Shown: piece by piece, positions 1 through 13,100 of the stretch
How positions within the stretch are numbered: position 1 is the stretch's first letter
Layout: each line of letters opens with the position of its first letter
Origin: Saccoglossus kowalevskii
Lineage: Eukaryota; Hemichordata; Enteropneusta; Harrimaniidae
DNA: 20,873 nt
Direction of reading: 5' to 3'
Assembly: GCF_000003605.2 (NCBI RefSeq)
Contig: NW_003134378.1
Coordinates: 2,610-23,482, forward strand
Notes under the pieces: generated by a model
Database searches by the model: none
Seen by the model: the letters and a program-made list of their open reading frames with translations, nothing else
Told to the model about the DNA's origin: nothing
Program-made: the position numbers and the translations under genes

Positions 1-714
1 CTGAAGTGTTAACTGCAAAGGATGGTTGCCTAACAATATTGCAGATGGAAACGTGACCATACACATGGTGATGTCATGAGACCATGCATACATGTTTATA
101 CCCCTATGTACTAATTGGTCTATATAACACTATCAACTAATAAACACATCTCAACAAAAACATTATATTAGCTATTATAAATATATTTGGCACGCTTCAC
201 TAAGTATTGCATCTTTCCACTTTAATAATACATGAAAGGTGGGAAAATTAGGAAAGGATATCTTTGAAAATTTGTTTATAAATGTCAAAAAATAACTAGC
301 AGTTTGAGGAGATAATTAAGAATGAAGGCCCGGAAGACAGTAGTAACAAATGAACTTAGCTTCTTCATTCCAATCATAAAAAATATTTCAGTATTATTTG
401 ATTCATATTGCAGCCAGCTGGTGATGATTGATGAGTGACAAGGAATATAATCTAAATTTAAAATAAATTGCAATTTTGGAGATTACTTGATCATGTTGAA
501 TACAAAACAAAGAATTTCAGAACAAGTAATTACAATTTAGCCTTTGAAAAAATGAAAAAACACTCAACCAATAACTTTGTTAAAAAAAAAAAAATTTGTA
601 GTAATTTTCAATTGACAGAGAAAATGAAATATATCTTCTATTTGCAATGTCCAAAATAAACAAACTGACTCTCTAATATTAATTTCTCAAAAGAAACTCA
701 TCTACAGAAATTCA
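1..714. other. Downstream AT-rich non-coding DNA
   Basis: No gene is recognisable. The only open frames are short and low-complexity (Lys/Asn/Phe-rich, as expected from AT-rich sequence). Positions 35-90 (an ATATTGCAG motif, then GTGACCATACACATGGTGATG) loosely resemble part of the repeat block near 9225-9290 in this window, which suggests a decayed copy of that repeat, but the match is weak. Confidence 0.6.
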
Positions 715-850
715 TTTATTTAATGAAAAGTAGTGTTCTTTAACTCTTCTATTTTTTTATATACACATTGCTGTTATCCAATGGAAAAATTAGATTTCTA
801 ACAATACAATAAAGATATTATTATTATTTTAACCGCATCTACGACAAATC
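715..850 (-). promoter_or_regulatory. Candidate 3' UTR with polyadenylation signal
   Basis: Downstream of the stop codon on the minus strand, the first AATAAA is at 720-715 (TTTATT on the plus strand), 131 nt after the stop. The stretch is AT-rich and non-coding. A 3' UTR of about 150 nt would result, which is short for a cadherin mRNA, so a later signal could be used instead. No transcript evidence is available. Confidence 0.4.
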
Positions 851-1101
851 TTAATCAGAATCTGAACCACCACCATACATGTCAGCAAGTTTTTGGAATT
901 GTGGTCCAAGATCTTTCAGGTAACCGTAATCTTGTTCTGGTTCAGAACTGCCACTTGTATTCAATGAGCTAAGACTCCCAGCTATTGATCCTTCTCCTTC
1001 CATATCATACAGATGTAAAGTATCATATGGTGGTGCATTGGGATCATCATCAGCATCGCCAAGCCTATCGTTAATGAAATCACCAACATCAGGGTTCTCA
1101 C
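851..1101 (-). CDS. CadN: Last exon: beta-catenin-binding domain and stop
   Basis: Acceptor AG at 1103-1102; stop TAA at 851-853. Encodes residues 1333 (split Gly) to 1415. The residues match the classical cadherin catenin-binding domain almost motif for motif: [19 protein letters not shown], then APPYDTL, then [12 protein letters not shown] (the serine-rich segment that casein kinase 2 and GSK3 phosphorylate in vertebrate cadherins) and finally [10 protein letters not shown]. The C-terminus SDSD replaces the usual short acidic end. The phase (2 nt finishing a Gly codon) joins exactly to the donor at 1716. This domain would bind beta-catenin/armadillo and so alpha-catenin and actin. Confidence 0.97.
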
Positions 1102-4100
1102 CTGTATAACAAACAGATAAATGTATATAAAAGTATAAATGAGATGTTGAATAAAAAAACTAATTGCATTACATAGTGTCTGTGATTTATCAAGTTTAAG
1201 AAATATATAAAGTTTGAACACGAACAATCGGGGCAGATCAGAAATATGTTAAGGTAACAAAAGAGCTATGTGTTGTTTTAATCTTTCTATCACATACAAG
1301 TTTAAATCATGACCTGTATATTAATCTGTTAATAAGTCATTTTAATAATCCAGCATAAAAATAAATGCAATTTATTTATGCTTCTATTGAAGATGCGTAC
1401 CTAATAGAGCAAATACAGTAACACCTGATAAGGTTGCATGAAAAACATAAGCTACTGATTTATTTCAGCAAAATTAAACTATAAAATATAAAGTGCGAAA
1501 AAAATATGTCTGATCATGATTATCTTTTCAGTCACAGGAATAAGTAAAAATAAGTTGAACCAATCACAGTCATGTGACTATAAAATATCACAGCATGGCT
1601 ACCAAGTCATGTGACTATAAAATATCACAGCATGGCTACAAAGTCATGTGACTATAAAATATCACAGGCAGTTTAACCTATCACAGCATGGTAACCACTA
1701 GCAAAGATAACCTACCTTGAGGTGGTGCTCTCTTTCTTGGCACTTCTTGCTGTGGTGGTGGAACTGCCATGGTTGTGACAGGTACTTCTTCTTTTGTTAT
1801 AAGCGGTGCCTTATCAGTGGTAACAGGACTATCACTAGCTACTGGTTTACTTAAAGTACTAATGTCATACACATTTCCATCTCCCTCACCACCACCTTCT
1901 TCATCATAAACTATCATATTTTCCCGGATATCGTCTTCTGGATATTCCATATATCCCAGTACATCTTTCTCTCGTCTACGCTTATAAACAATGCAAAGAA
2001 GCACCAATACTATGGAACACAAAATAGACAAATGTTATTAGGTATAGTTCAAAACATCTAACAACGATGAATGTCAAGACTTTTTTTATTGTAATTCAGT
2101 AATTGGATACACATTTGTTGATAACTTGAAAGCATGATGAATTTATCGTTTAATGGCTTGCTGTCAAACTGTTACTCATATTCTTAGCCAATGAGAACAG
2201 ACTCTTCCGATGGGCATTTTATTTGGGACTGAAACATGCCTGTCATGCTTATTATGACCTTGGTTGCATGTGACACGTATTCTGTCGTTTTCTGGGATCC
2301 TTTTATGTCCGCTTACTTTGATGTTGAGGCATAGTCGTGCAGCTCAAGTGTGACAAGGTAAGTTTTTCACATGGATACATTTAAAGAGCCTGTGAAACAC
2401 TTGCTAACCTAAAGTCACAAATCACTTAGCTCCACTTTTTTAGATGCATAATCATAAATGAATATCATACTGCATTTTTTTTGCATTGTTCTCATTAATA
2501 ACATAATTTTTTGTAATATTTTTGTGCCAGGCGAGTGTCGAATATTTATTTTAAATGCGATGTTAAATTTCCTGCATATTTCCATGCTTGTTAAGGTGAA
2601 AATTCATGTCAAATCATTTGAGTTTGGTAAATAGTTTTCAATTTCACCCATCAACACTGATTCATAGGTAGCAATTTTATTTTAGCAATTGCATGCTGGG
2701 ATAGTGACTGTACATGTGTGTGCAGTATAATGTTGTCAGCTGACCACATGTTTGATAATCTTGTGCACCACAGAAATTATATCAAATGACAGAAATTTAT
2801 TCCTTAATAATCAAAAGCACGATTTTCATTAGTTTTCTAGTACTTCATGCACTCATAAAATTAATACCGCTAGTTTTACAATTTGTGTGTTCAGTGTATG
2901 ACACTTGCATGGCTTCCTAATTTTTTTTACTGCAGGAAAAGTTAGAAGGCCAGAAAGGATCACATTTCATAATATTTAAAATTTCTATGTTCTAAGTTTC
3001 TCTAGGATGGAAAAGAGCGATTTTTATTGTTAATTTGTTTCATCGTTTTATTTTTGAAGGGTTTATTTGATTTATTAAAAGTATATAAATCCATTACCGG
3101 TAATAGTGAATTAATAAGACACTTACTAATCAAGAAGAGAAGGCAGACAAGAATTGATATGCCAGCACCCGTACTTAGTGTAGCTCTAGTCCCTGTATAT
3201 GCTAAAGGTACTCTTTGCTCACAGTGTATACCACTATACCCATCAGGACAGATACATATATATCCATTGATACCATCTATACATTCACCACCATTCAAAC
3301 AAGGATCACTTAAACATTCATCTATTAAAACACAAGTGCCATTAATGAACGCTTCTCCAATTGGACATCTGAAATTAAAAAAGACAAGAATTTTCAATCA
3401 GGTGTAAATCACAATAGTGGGTTGTATAAGTTTGTGCAGTTATGTTTATCTTTGGATTCAAGTGTTATACATGTACGTAGAACACAAACTATTGATTAAA
3501 AAACAAAAAATTAGAACTCTTATGCACTGGGGTCATTAGGAGGCATGAAATTGGAACAGGGCAAATATAGTTCTGCTTGTTAAAGAAATTCAATCTAGAG
3601 AATTTAAATTTATACAGAAATTCTAGAAAATATGGCAAACAGACTAAATTTGATTATACATCTGTGGTTTGTGGCGTGTAGATTATCCCAAAGTACCTAT
3701 GCACCAAGTTTAATTTAAATCTGTTCCAGTCTTTACAATAGAACTTCAACTGAAAATGCTGTCTCAGATGTTTCCAACTTCACTAGTGTAGCATGGCTGT
3801 CCCTGAATGAAAATAAAAGAACTGATTGGCCAAACACCTCCTGACTGCCATGAGTAATGTCAATGCAAAGTTTGATGCTAAAATGCGAAACAAAAAACAA
3901 ATTGACGAGCACATGTATATCATTATGACTGGTCTTTGTACCAACTTCGAACAAAATTAGCCAAGGCATGTCAGAGAAATGACATTTATTATTAATTTGG
4001 ATGATTACAAACAATCATTCATTTATTTTTAGACCTTTCCAAGCCTGTGCTTGGGCTGGGACTGGTATATTATAATTGCAGTTTGTTTGTTTTTAGAAAG

Positions 4101-7100
4101 ATGTTGTTTAGGATTCATACTTACTTACATAGATGTGGTTCTGGAATTTATTGCTTCAGCTTAGATTGTTTATTAAGCTTAGATAAACAAGTCATGCATG
4201 GCACAGTCCCCGTTAGTTATCAAATTTAAGATATGTAGTTTTGTTTATAGTAATATAGCTGGAATATAGCCATGTCAGGAATATGATTTTTTTAACATTA
4301 AAATGATTGACATTTGTATCTGATCGTCAAACAAGTACTTGTCCATATTGAGAGATATTGCTCTGGAACAGCATTCAAAATCAGCCATTTTGAATACATG
4401 TATATATATATAACATGATGTATAACGAATATATAAAATTTAAATATAATAAGTCAAAACATTTAAGAGATATAGCTCTAGAAGCCCAATCATTAAAACA
4501 AAATGGCCGCCAGTCAGCCATTTTGAATCCAATCTGAAAAATAAAATGACGAGCATCAGGAACCCATAATGTCTAATGTATGTACCATGTTTGAACGAAA
4601 TCCACCCCTCAAATGCTTGATATTTAATGATTTGTTAGCACAAAAATGACCACCATTCGGCCATTTTGAATAGGATAGTCAAACCAATATATCTGTTTAT
4701 CTATGACATGATGTATAATAAATATTTAAAATTTGAAAATATTATCAGTCAAAACAAGTCAAAGATATGGGTCTAGAAGCCCATTCATTAAAACAAAATG
4801 GCCGCCAGACAGCCATTTTGAATCCGATCTGAAAAATAAATGATGTGCATCAGGAACCTGTAATGTCTAATATATGTACCAAGTTTGAACGAAATCCATC
4901 CATAAATGCCAGAAATGCTTGATATTTGATGATTGTTTAGCACAAAAAAAGCTACCATTTGGCCATTTTGAATAGGATCGTCAAACTAATATATCTGTCT
5001 ATCTATGACATGATGTATAATGAATATTTAAAATTTGAACATAATCAGTGAAAGCAAGTCAGAGATATGGCACGAGAACCACATTCATTAATACAAAATG
5101 CCCGCCAGTCGGTCATTTTGAATCTTATCTGAAAAACAAAATTATTTGCATCAAGGTCCCATAATGTCTAATGTATATACCAAGTTTGAACAAAATCCAT
5201 CTGTAAACAGCCGAGAAATGGTTGATTTTTAGGATTTTTCAGCACAAAAATGGTCGCTATTTGGCCATCTTGAATCAGATCGTAAAACAAAATGATGTGC
5301 ATCAAGGTCCTATAATGTCTAATGTATATACCAAGTTTGAACAAAATCCATCTGTTAACACCCGAGAAATGCTTGATTTTGATGATTTTTAGCACAAAAA
5401 TGGCTGCCATTCGGCCATCTTGAATCAGATCATGAAACAAATTGACGTGCATATGTATAATATCATGTATGATGTATGTGTGAAGTTTGATTGTGATTGG
5501 TCCAGGCATTTCTAAGATACAGGTCCGGACGCACGCACGCACGCACACACGGACACACAGAGGTCAAAACATAAGTCCCCGTTTTCGGACTGCGTTCGAA
5601 CGAGGATTAATAATGTTTCTATACAATTATCTCAACCAGAACGATATTCATATTTATTTATTTATCTTGAGCTGGTTTCAGTGTCATGACGGATTTCTTT
5701 CAGTATTATAGGATATGCAATAGTCTAATTTACCTGCAGATGTAATCTCTCCAAAGATCAAAACATATCAGTGGCTCAGGACAAGTGATATTGTCACATG
5801 CATTAGAATAGCAGCCCTCTGAGACACCTTCAGAAGGTGTTGCTATGGTACCATCTGTATCTCCTTCCATACCTAAATACTCATTACTTATTCTCGGATC
5901 TTGCATACAGCCTACAAAAAAAAATTATGATTACAGATTATCATAGTAATCAGCATTCAAAATCTGTGTTTAGTGTAAAAAAAAGACAAATAATGATGAT
6001 GAAGACAAAGTTTGAAGGCAATACTGTTACTGCCATATTGTTATATACAACACTGAGTTGTGTTGACTCACCTACAAAGTCCATAGTGACTTGTTGCACA
6101 TCAACTTGTGCTCCGAGAACCAGACTAGTCCTATCAACTACCAATTCATAAAATGAACCCATTCGAGATTCCATTTCACGAACACCGCCACCACCGTCAA
6201 CTTTGACAGTGAAGTGATTACCATTTCGTTCCAAATTTATAGAATGCCAGAATCCATCATCTATTTCATAACCTGATAATATCATTATATATCCTTCCCC
6301 AGTGTCACCTAGATTGAAATGGGTCACTAAGTAACCTCCTTGCAACTGCAATGATAGAATAATAAAAGTTAAAATTTTCTCAGCTATATACTTCATGTGG
6401 TACAATGGCTATGACTTTGTTATTGTGATGAGAGTTCAGTTCTATGTTGATGTGCTTCTCTCCATCCAAGAGTAAATGGGTTCCTGGTAAGGTTGTGATT
6501 GCTATGTGTGTGTCTAGCTCTGACGTGCCTTGAGCATCACAAGGTGTATGCTCAAGAAAGTTTACAGATTGATTCATATGACCCAGTCACCAGAGGTAAT
6601 AATATAAAGTTTTGTTGAGTAGTTTCATTGATGTTTAAAAATTGTCTACGCATTGCACATTATACAAGATCTACTATATTTACCATAGTGCAGTACAAAA
6701 ATAGATTCTTGAAGCAACAGAATCATATTTTTCCTGTTTTACCTGAATACCACACCTTCTCCCTAGCTAACTCATGCTCATCTCCTCCAGTATTCCAGTC
6801 CCTCGTCACCCAACCAAATCACTCACTGTATCCATAGACTTACCAGCAATCTTATATACTCCCATCCATTTGTGTCAGATATATGCCATATCAGTCCGGT
6901 TTCTTGCCTCGTTCGTACCATGATATGATAGTATGATGTGAAATCATCTAGTGGTATTGTTTCTGATAGTTCGTATGTAATATAACTTTCATGTGAAAAG
7001 TCATACTCAGGCGTTTCTGTAAACAAATTTGAAGCAAAGTCAACCAAGCTTCTATAACTTTTATGATCAATTTAATATTTCAAAAATAAGATGTATACTA

Positions 7101-10100
7101 TACAAAAGAGTTTATGAAATCATCATAATATTGGGTAAAATATCTTAAAGGACATGATTTATTGTAGTCAAATCTAAATGAAATTCACCAACGGTGACTG
7201 GTGAAGGGATAGCGGAAGCTCAAAGACAAAACATATTGGCATTCGCATACAAATCCAGAAATGGCACCTTCTAGCAGTGACACACAAAACCTCTTAGTGA
7301 GCCAACTAACTTTTGTTGATTCTTCAAAAAACATTAGTTTGAATTGTTACTATTTGTCACAAACATGACAATCAAAGTTCATCCACAATTAAGTGACTAT
7401 TTAATGGAACTAAACGCCATCCCCACCTCACCCCACTTCAAGTTTCAACCAATACCAATATTTAAAATTGTTACAGGTATGAGTCTAGTTTGTTTGAAAT
7501 TTGTTCTTATAAAAGATAATTTCATACACGAACATCTCCACTTACCCATATTGCAACTGTCCCCATAGTAACCAGGAAAGCAAATACAAAAATAGTCATC
7601 CCAACTGCCAATACATGTACCATTACCACATAGATATACTCCTCCATTACCATAGCAATGCTGGTCTGTTTGTTTACATCCTTGGTCACTATTCTGAGAT
7701 TTTGATGGAGATCCAAGATCATAAAGTTTGCTATCCTGGTCTACATTTTTGAGACATCCATCAAAATCATTTGTTGTATGTAAATAATCGGCTGGGTACA
7801 CATAGTCAGATTCTAATATTATTCCACCAAGTTGAAGAGGTGTGTTTGTATTCAGAAATCTGCAATGAGGAATTATCAACAGTTTATTCAAAGTACAGAA
7901 AATCTTGGATTGAAACTGAACATAACACAACAGCTAAATTGTTTTATCTTTCAAGTAATCATGAATAATTTCACATCTACATGATAAATCATGATAATAA
8001 TTTTAAATTTAATTCAATTAAGGAATTATTGGTATTGAAATCAATAATCTTGTAATCATAGAATCAAAATCTTCCAGTCAACTGATCAAAAACATCAAAC
8101 TAGCTGCACAAATCTTGTAATCTGCTGATCAAAAATTAAAAGGAGAAAGAGATAGGGGAGTGCAGACAGAATGAAAAAACTAATGCTGAAGATATCATTT
8201 AATATGTGCACTGACTAGTAAGTTAAACAGCTCCACAAATTATAATATGCAGACACATGTACTAGTTGTGAAATGAAATTTTCAATTTTTATTATTATAA
8301 CTTAATATTGTTATTTTGTAACGCCCACATATGTATCACATTAAACCCAATATACACTAATACCGGTATTGCTATTCAATTGTGAGAATTTAGGATATTT
8401 TTTTGGTTACATGATGCCCTCTGATTTCCAAACTAGAATACATATGTGCCATAACAAGGGAAGAAAAAAATGAAAAAAAACAATGAAACAAAAAATTGCT
8501 AATTCCAGATCTCTTTGGAACGGATAACACATCTTTGAGATTTTAGGGCAATTTTACAAATATGAATAAATAAAAGATTATTTTGTGAGTAGATATGTTT
8601 AATACATACTTGTTTGTACCCGGTGTAGTGCCTTCTTTTTTACAAGTAGATGTATCTATTGTGCTGGAATTTTCAGTTTCTGCCACGACTGCTGTTTTAC
8701 ATTTATCAATTATAAATTCAACATTCTACAGAATAAAAACATAGTAAAACAATTAGAACCTTGCTCATGTAGAATCTAATGATATTAATTAAAAATCAAA
8801 AAAGCTTAGAAAAAAATACCTGTGTGCTGAGGGTAATGGAGGCATGATAAATAAGGAATACTGTATTTACTATATTAGAAGCACATCTCCAAAAATTGCA
8901 TTTATTACATGCAAAATCATTGAAATGTGCCTTTAATGCCCTAGACTTGCCATTGTCATTTACAAGCAGTGATCAGGGTGGTTCCAAATGGCTATGGTAT
9001 AACAATTATACATATTTAATGAAATTATGACCATATATGTTGATATATCATGTTGATATACCATACATATCTTGTCTGATATCACATTTATAGTTATGTA
9101 CTAATTACATGTCTCCAATCTGCAAAAGTACTTATTTAAGATATTACAGATATGCATGGTATTGAGGTCACATGACCATATCTACATTAGCCATATCTCT
9201 TGTCCGACTATCTGCAGGCATGCTTAAATATATTGCAGTTAAATGCATAATAACTAGGTCACATGACCATATATGGTGATCTGATGATAGCTAAATCTCT
9301 AATTCAATGCATTCAATATTGCACTATATACATGTCCCACACTGAAACAGTGCCTGAGATATTAGTTATGCATATTAATGAGCTCACATGATCGTGTATG
9401 AACAACCCTGAAGTAACCAGAACTGTGGATTATCCAAAGGTACCTAAGCACCTAGCTTATGTGATAATGACGGAAAAGCTGAAAATCAATTGAATTTACA
9501 CCCAAACTAATCATGTGTGTGCATTGTCCTTGGGCATCTAGATAACAAGTTTGAAATGCAATGATTAATTTTAGAGATATCGATGGAAAAGCTGAACATG
9601 CAGCCTGTAAGCTGATATAGCTCAGCTATATAGTTGAAAATATCATTTTATACCAAAAATATTCATTAAAATTAGAAAATTAAACTTATCGTCACAAAGT
9701 GAACAAATCTGTCAGAAGTCTACTCAAGATGTATACATGCAAAATATCAAAGCAATTGGGCTAGCTATTTTAAAGAATAAGTTTAAAATAACATTTTTTA
9801 CCAAAAATGACAAAAATATTCACTAAAGTTAGAGAATTGAGGGTATCGTCACAAAATGAATAAAGCTTACTAAGGTCCATCCAAGGTGTCTATATATAAA
9901 TTACTGAAAATATGGACTTTGCCCTTTTCAATAACAATTTGAAAATAGTCATCAAGATTATACTGTATCACTACAAAACAAAAAAATATGAGAGAGGTGC
10001 GCATATCCAAGGTACATATACCAAGTATCAATGCAAAGTTTATGCCAATAGATGACGACTAACAATCAGTAATATAAACAGCTCCACTTTGCTGACAGCG

Positions 10101-13100
10101 GCTTATGATTATTCAAATTAGCTAATTAATATTCAAGCAAGTACTAATCAGGCGTGTGCTTTGTCCCAGAGCATATTCTAGTATGTATCAAGTTTCTTTG
10201 AAAGATGTAAGTGGAACAGAAACACACTCACACACACAGTAAGGATGGATACAAACTAGAACAGGCTGTTGTATGTTTATGACACTAATGAATAGTGGCT
10301 AAACTACCAAGCATGATAATTACCGTTGCATTTCTGAACACATCAACTTGATGCCATTCTCCATCATCCAATCGTGGTGATTCATCGATTTGTAATACTA
10401 ATGTGCCAGATCCTAAATTCAGATATAACACTGGAATACCATTGACCAATTCCAATGCAATGTAGTCATCTGGTTCATAATCTCTCACTTCTGTCATCGG
10501 ACCATTATAAAGTAAGATACCATTTGGTGACTCAGTGATGAATTCCAGGCTGGTACGTGTTACTTCACATTGTTGTAATGTTTCATACCATGCATACCCA
10601 TTGCCACTAAAGCTACGTTTTACATCCTCACAGTTTGGCCCTTCAAATTCTGTAGAACACTCACACCTATAACAAGAATTCAATGTCAGTCCTAAATATA
10701 GGATATAGCACATCATACATATATATGTCTAATAATCGCATCAAAACAGACCTTTAGGATGTTTATTTGACAAAGAATATACTACATCCTGACGTGGTTC
10801 ATTATAAAAAAGAACGTATCAGCAAGGAAATTAACTGGCTATATAGCAAATAAATCACCAACTTTGTTAACCCACTAAGTCCTATCATACTTACACATAT
10901 CCAGATGGTGTATTTGTACATGTTCCACCATTATAACAAGGATTCGAATCACATGGACCATGGACCGTGATTCTAGCACCACATACACATCTGCCTTCCT
11001 GGATAGTAGTTACACTTACAAAGGTGGAAGCTCCAGCATCTACCAGTGTTGGATCGACAATCGCAATAAAGTAATTTGTACATGATGATTCACATACAGC
11101 TTCACGTAAACACTCGTCAACAGGCACCATCGCTATAGTGACACCAACCTCTGCTTCGATCTGAAATCACAATTTAATCAACAAAAGCTTAGGAAGGCAA
11201 CAATTGAATATCAGAAATAGCTACATAAAATTTCACTCTATGTGCTCAAATGCACATAAATGTTGCTTAGACGTATCTAATTATACTTTGTTCACAAATC
11301 ATGTCCCCCACTGACCTGCACTTGCAGGCCAAAATTTGGATAAATTTGACTTAAAGTAAATCAAAGATATTAAGGGGGCAATCCTCCATGGGCTCATGAA
11401 ATTTTAAGCCTTGGAAATTTGCAAGAAAGAATAAAGCAACAATTTATATGCACAGTATGATGCAAACTACCGTGGTTGTATTTCTTACCTCTTTCTGATT
11501 AAGCTTAACTTGCATATTCATAGCTTCTGAGGGATAATAAGGAGAGCCATGTGCAGACCATCGTACATCCACTAACGGTGGATCAGTATCCGGTTCATTG
11601 ATAATACTAAACACATCAATATTCTCATACTTAGCAGGCAGGTACTTAGACAAGGCTTGATGAAACAATTCTAACTTGCTTTCCCCACCGTCCGGTACAG
11701 AAATAAATTCTTCAGCAGTCATATCAAAAAGACGAACAGATCCTGAACTCATAACAGCTTCTTCGGGTATTTCCTCAACAGTAACAATGACAGTACAATT
11801 CTGATTTGGCCAAATTCCATCAACGACTAACACAGTAAATTCATATACTCCATCAGGGCAGCCTTCCTCAATGTAAATCTCACCAGTGTCTTCATCAACC
11901 TGTATTTTAAAGTTTATTTCAAATATGTCTTTTAATATCTCATTTTCATTTGTAAATAGCTAGTACATTTTGTTTTGTTATTATTATAAGTAGTAGGATA
12001 GAAAGGAAAGAGTTAAAAAGCTGAAAAACAAAACTTACATAGGAAAATACATATACTGTCACAACAGTAAACCAATTTGAGAAAGTAGTTATTGAATTTT
12101 ATGAGACAAACAATATATTGTATTTTTGAACCAACACTAAATGAGAATCATACCCAAAAATATTCTGGATCTTCTCCTACAACATAATACGATTTATCAT
12201 CCTTATCATCAGGATCAGGGGCATATACTTCACCTATTACACTCTCTGGCATCTCACCTGCAATGTACAATAAAACTTATATAGATATTTGGCTTTTATG
12301 GTAACTTAAAAACAGGGGAACAGCTTTGTTGAATAATTAGGTCACTTCCCATTCTGCCTAAGAGCGCACCAATTTAACAATATAGAAGTTTAATCACTGC
12401 TCATCGAAAAAAAAAAGAAAATTTTGATTTTGTTTTTGCTTTCAATTTCGTAAAATTCAGAAATGTTGGAAACCCTGTTACAAAACTTCCCTGTTACTTG
12501 AGTGCACAGCTGTACACATGGTAGCTGACTTTGGGTATAAGGCTACACTGTGAGGATATCTGTGGGTACATCCAGCTGCTACCTTGATATAGATTAGAAG
12601 GTGGATAGCAGGATAAGGAGGAGGTGATGACGCTACCACCAATATAGAGTAGAAAATGGCATATGGTAAGTAAGATGGGGAGGAGGAAGATGCTCACCTT
12701 TATAGTTGTACACAAATATTTCCTTAGTTCCAGATAAGTGAGGATTATCATTCATGTCATCAATTTCGATAGTCAATGTTTCAGTTGCAGATAAACCATG
12801 TACATCTGCCATCACTACTGACATGTAATGATATACCTGTTCTTCCCTGTCAAATGCTAACTTAGTGTAAATTTCAGCTTCATCTGCGAACAATAAATCA
12901 GGGTTAGTGTGGTGGTGACATGACACACGAACAGCTACTACTTACAGAGCTAAACTTTTGTAGCAGGACAATATATAATGCTTACCACCAATCTGTTCAA
13001 ATGTGAAGTTATCCAATATATTGTTCCAGTTGTCCACCCAGTATGTGTATGGTCCTTGATTGCCAGGTGCATCAGGATCAACTGCACTGATAGTCTCAAC

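Larger units (their letters stand above)
3369..5733 (-). other. CadN: 2.4-kb intron filled with repeats
   Basis: Phase 2 intron. Most of it is repeat: fragments at about 3670-3720 (TAGATTATCCCAAAGTACCT, like 9428-9450) and 3860-3985 (like 5420-5520), and the hairpin-bearing array at 4200-5580. Short open frames on both strands here are by-products of the repeat units. Confidence 0.85.

Noticed and set aside
468-659. Plus-strand 63-codon frame downstream of the gene
   Set aside because: Lys/Asn/Phe-rich, low complexity, expected by chance in AT-rich sequence.
2320-2370. Plus-strand donor-like ACAAG|GTAAGTTTTT suggesting an exon of an opposite-strand gene
   Set aside because: No acceptor or coding frame precedes it on the plus strand; it lies in a minus-strand intron.
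3027-3407. 126-codon plus-strand frame
   Set aside because: Antisense shadow of the EGF/transmembrane exon at 3127-3368.
5168-5548. 126-codon minus-strand frame with repeated [12 protein letters not shown]-type phrases
   Set aside because: It is the translation of the tandem repeat units; similar phrases recur at 18621-19049 and 19648-19854 for the same reason.
4200-5580. CRISPR-like interpretation of regular repeats
   Set aside because: Units are ~298 bp and mutually similar throughout, with no short repeat/unique spacer pattern; the host is a metazoan.
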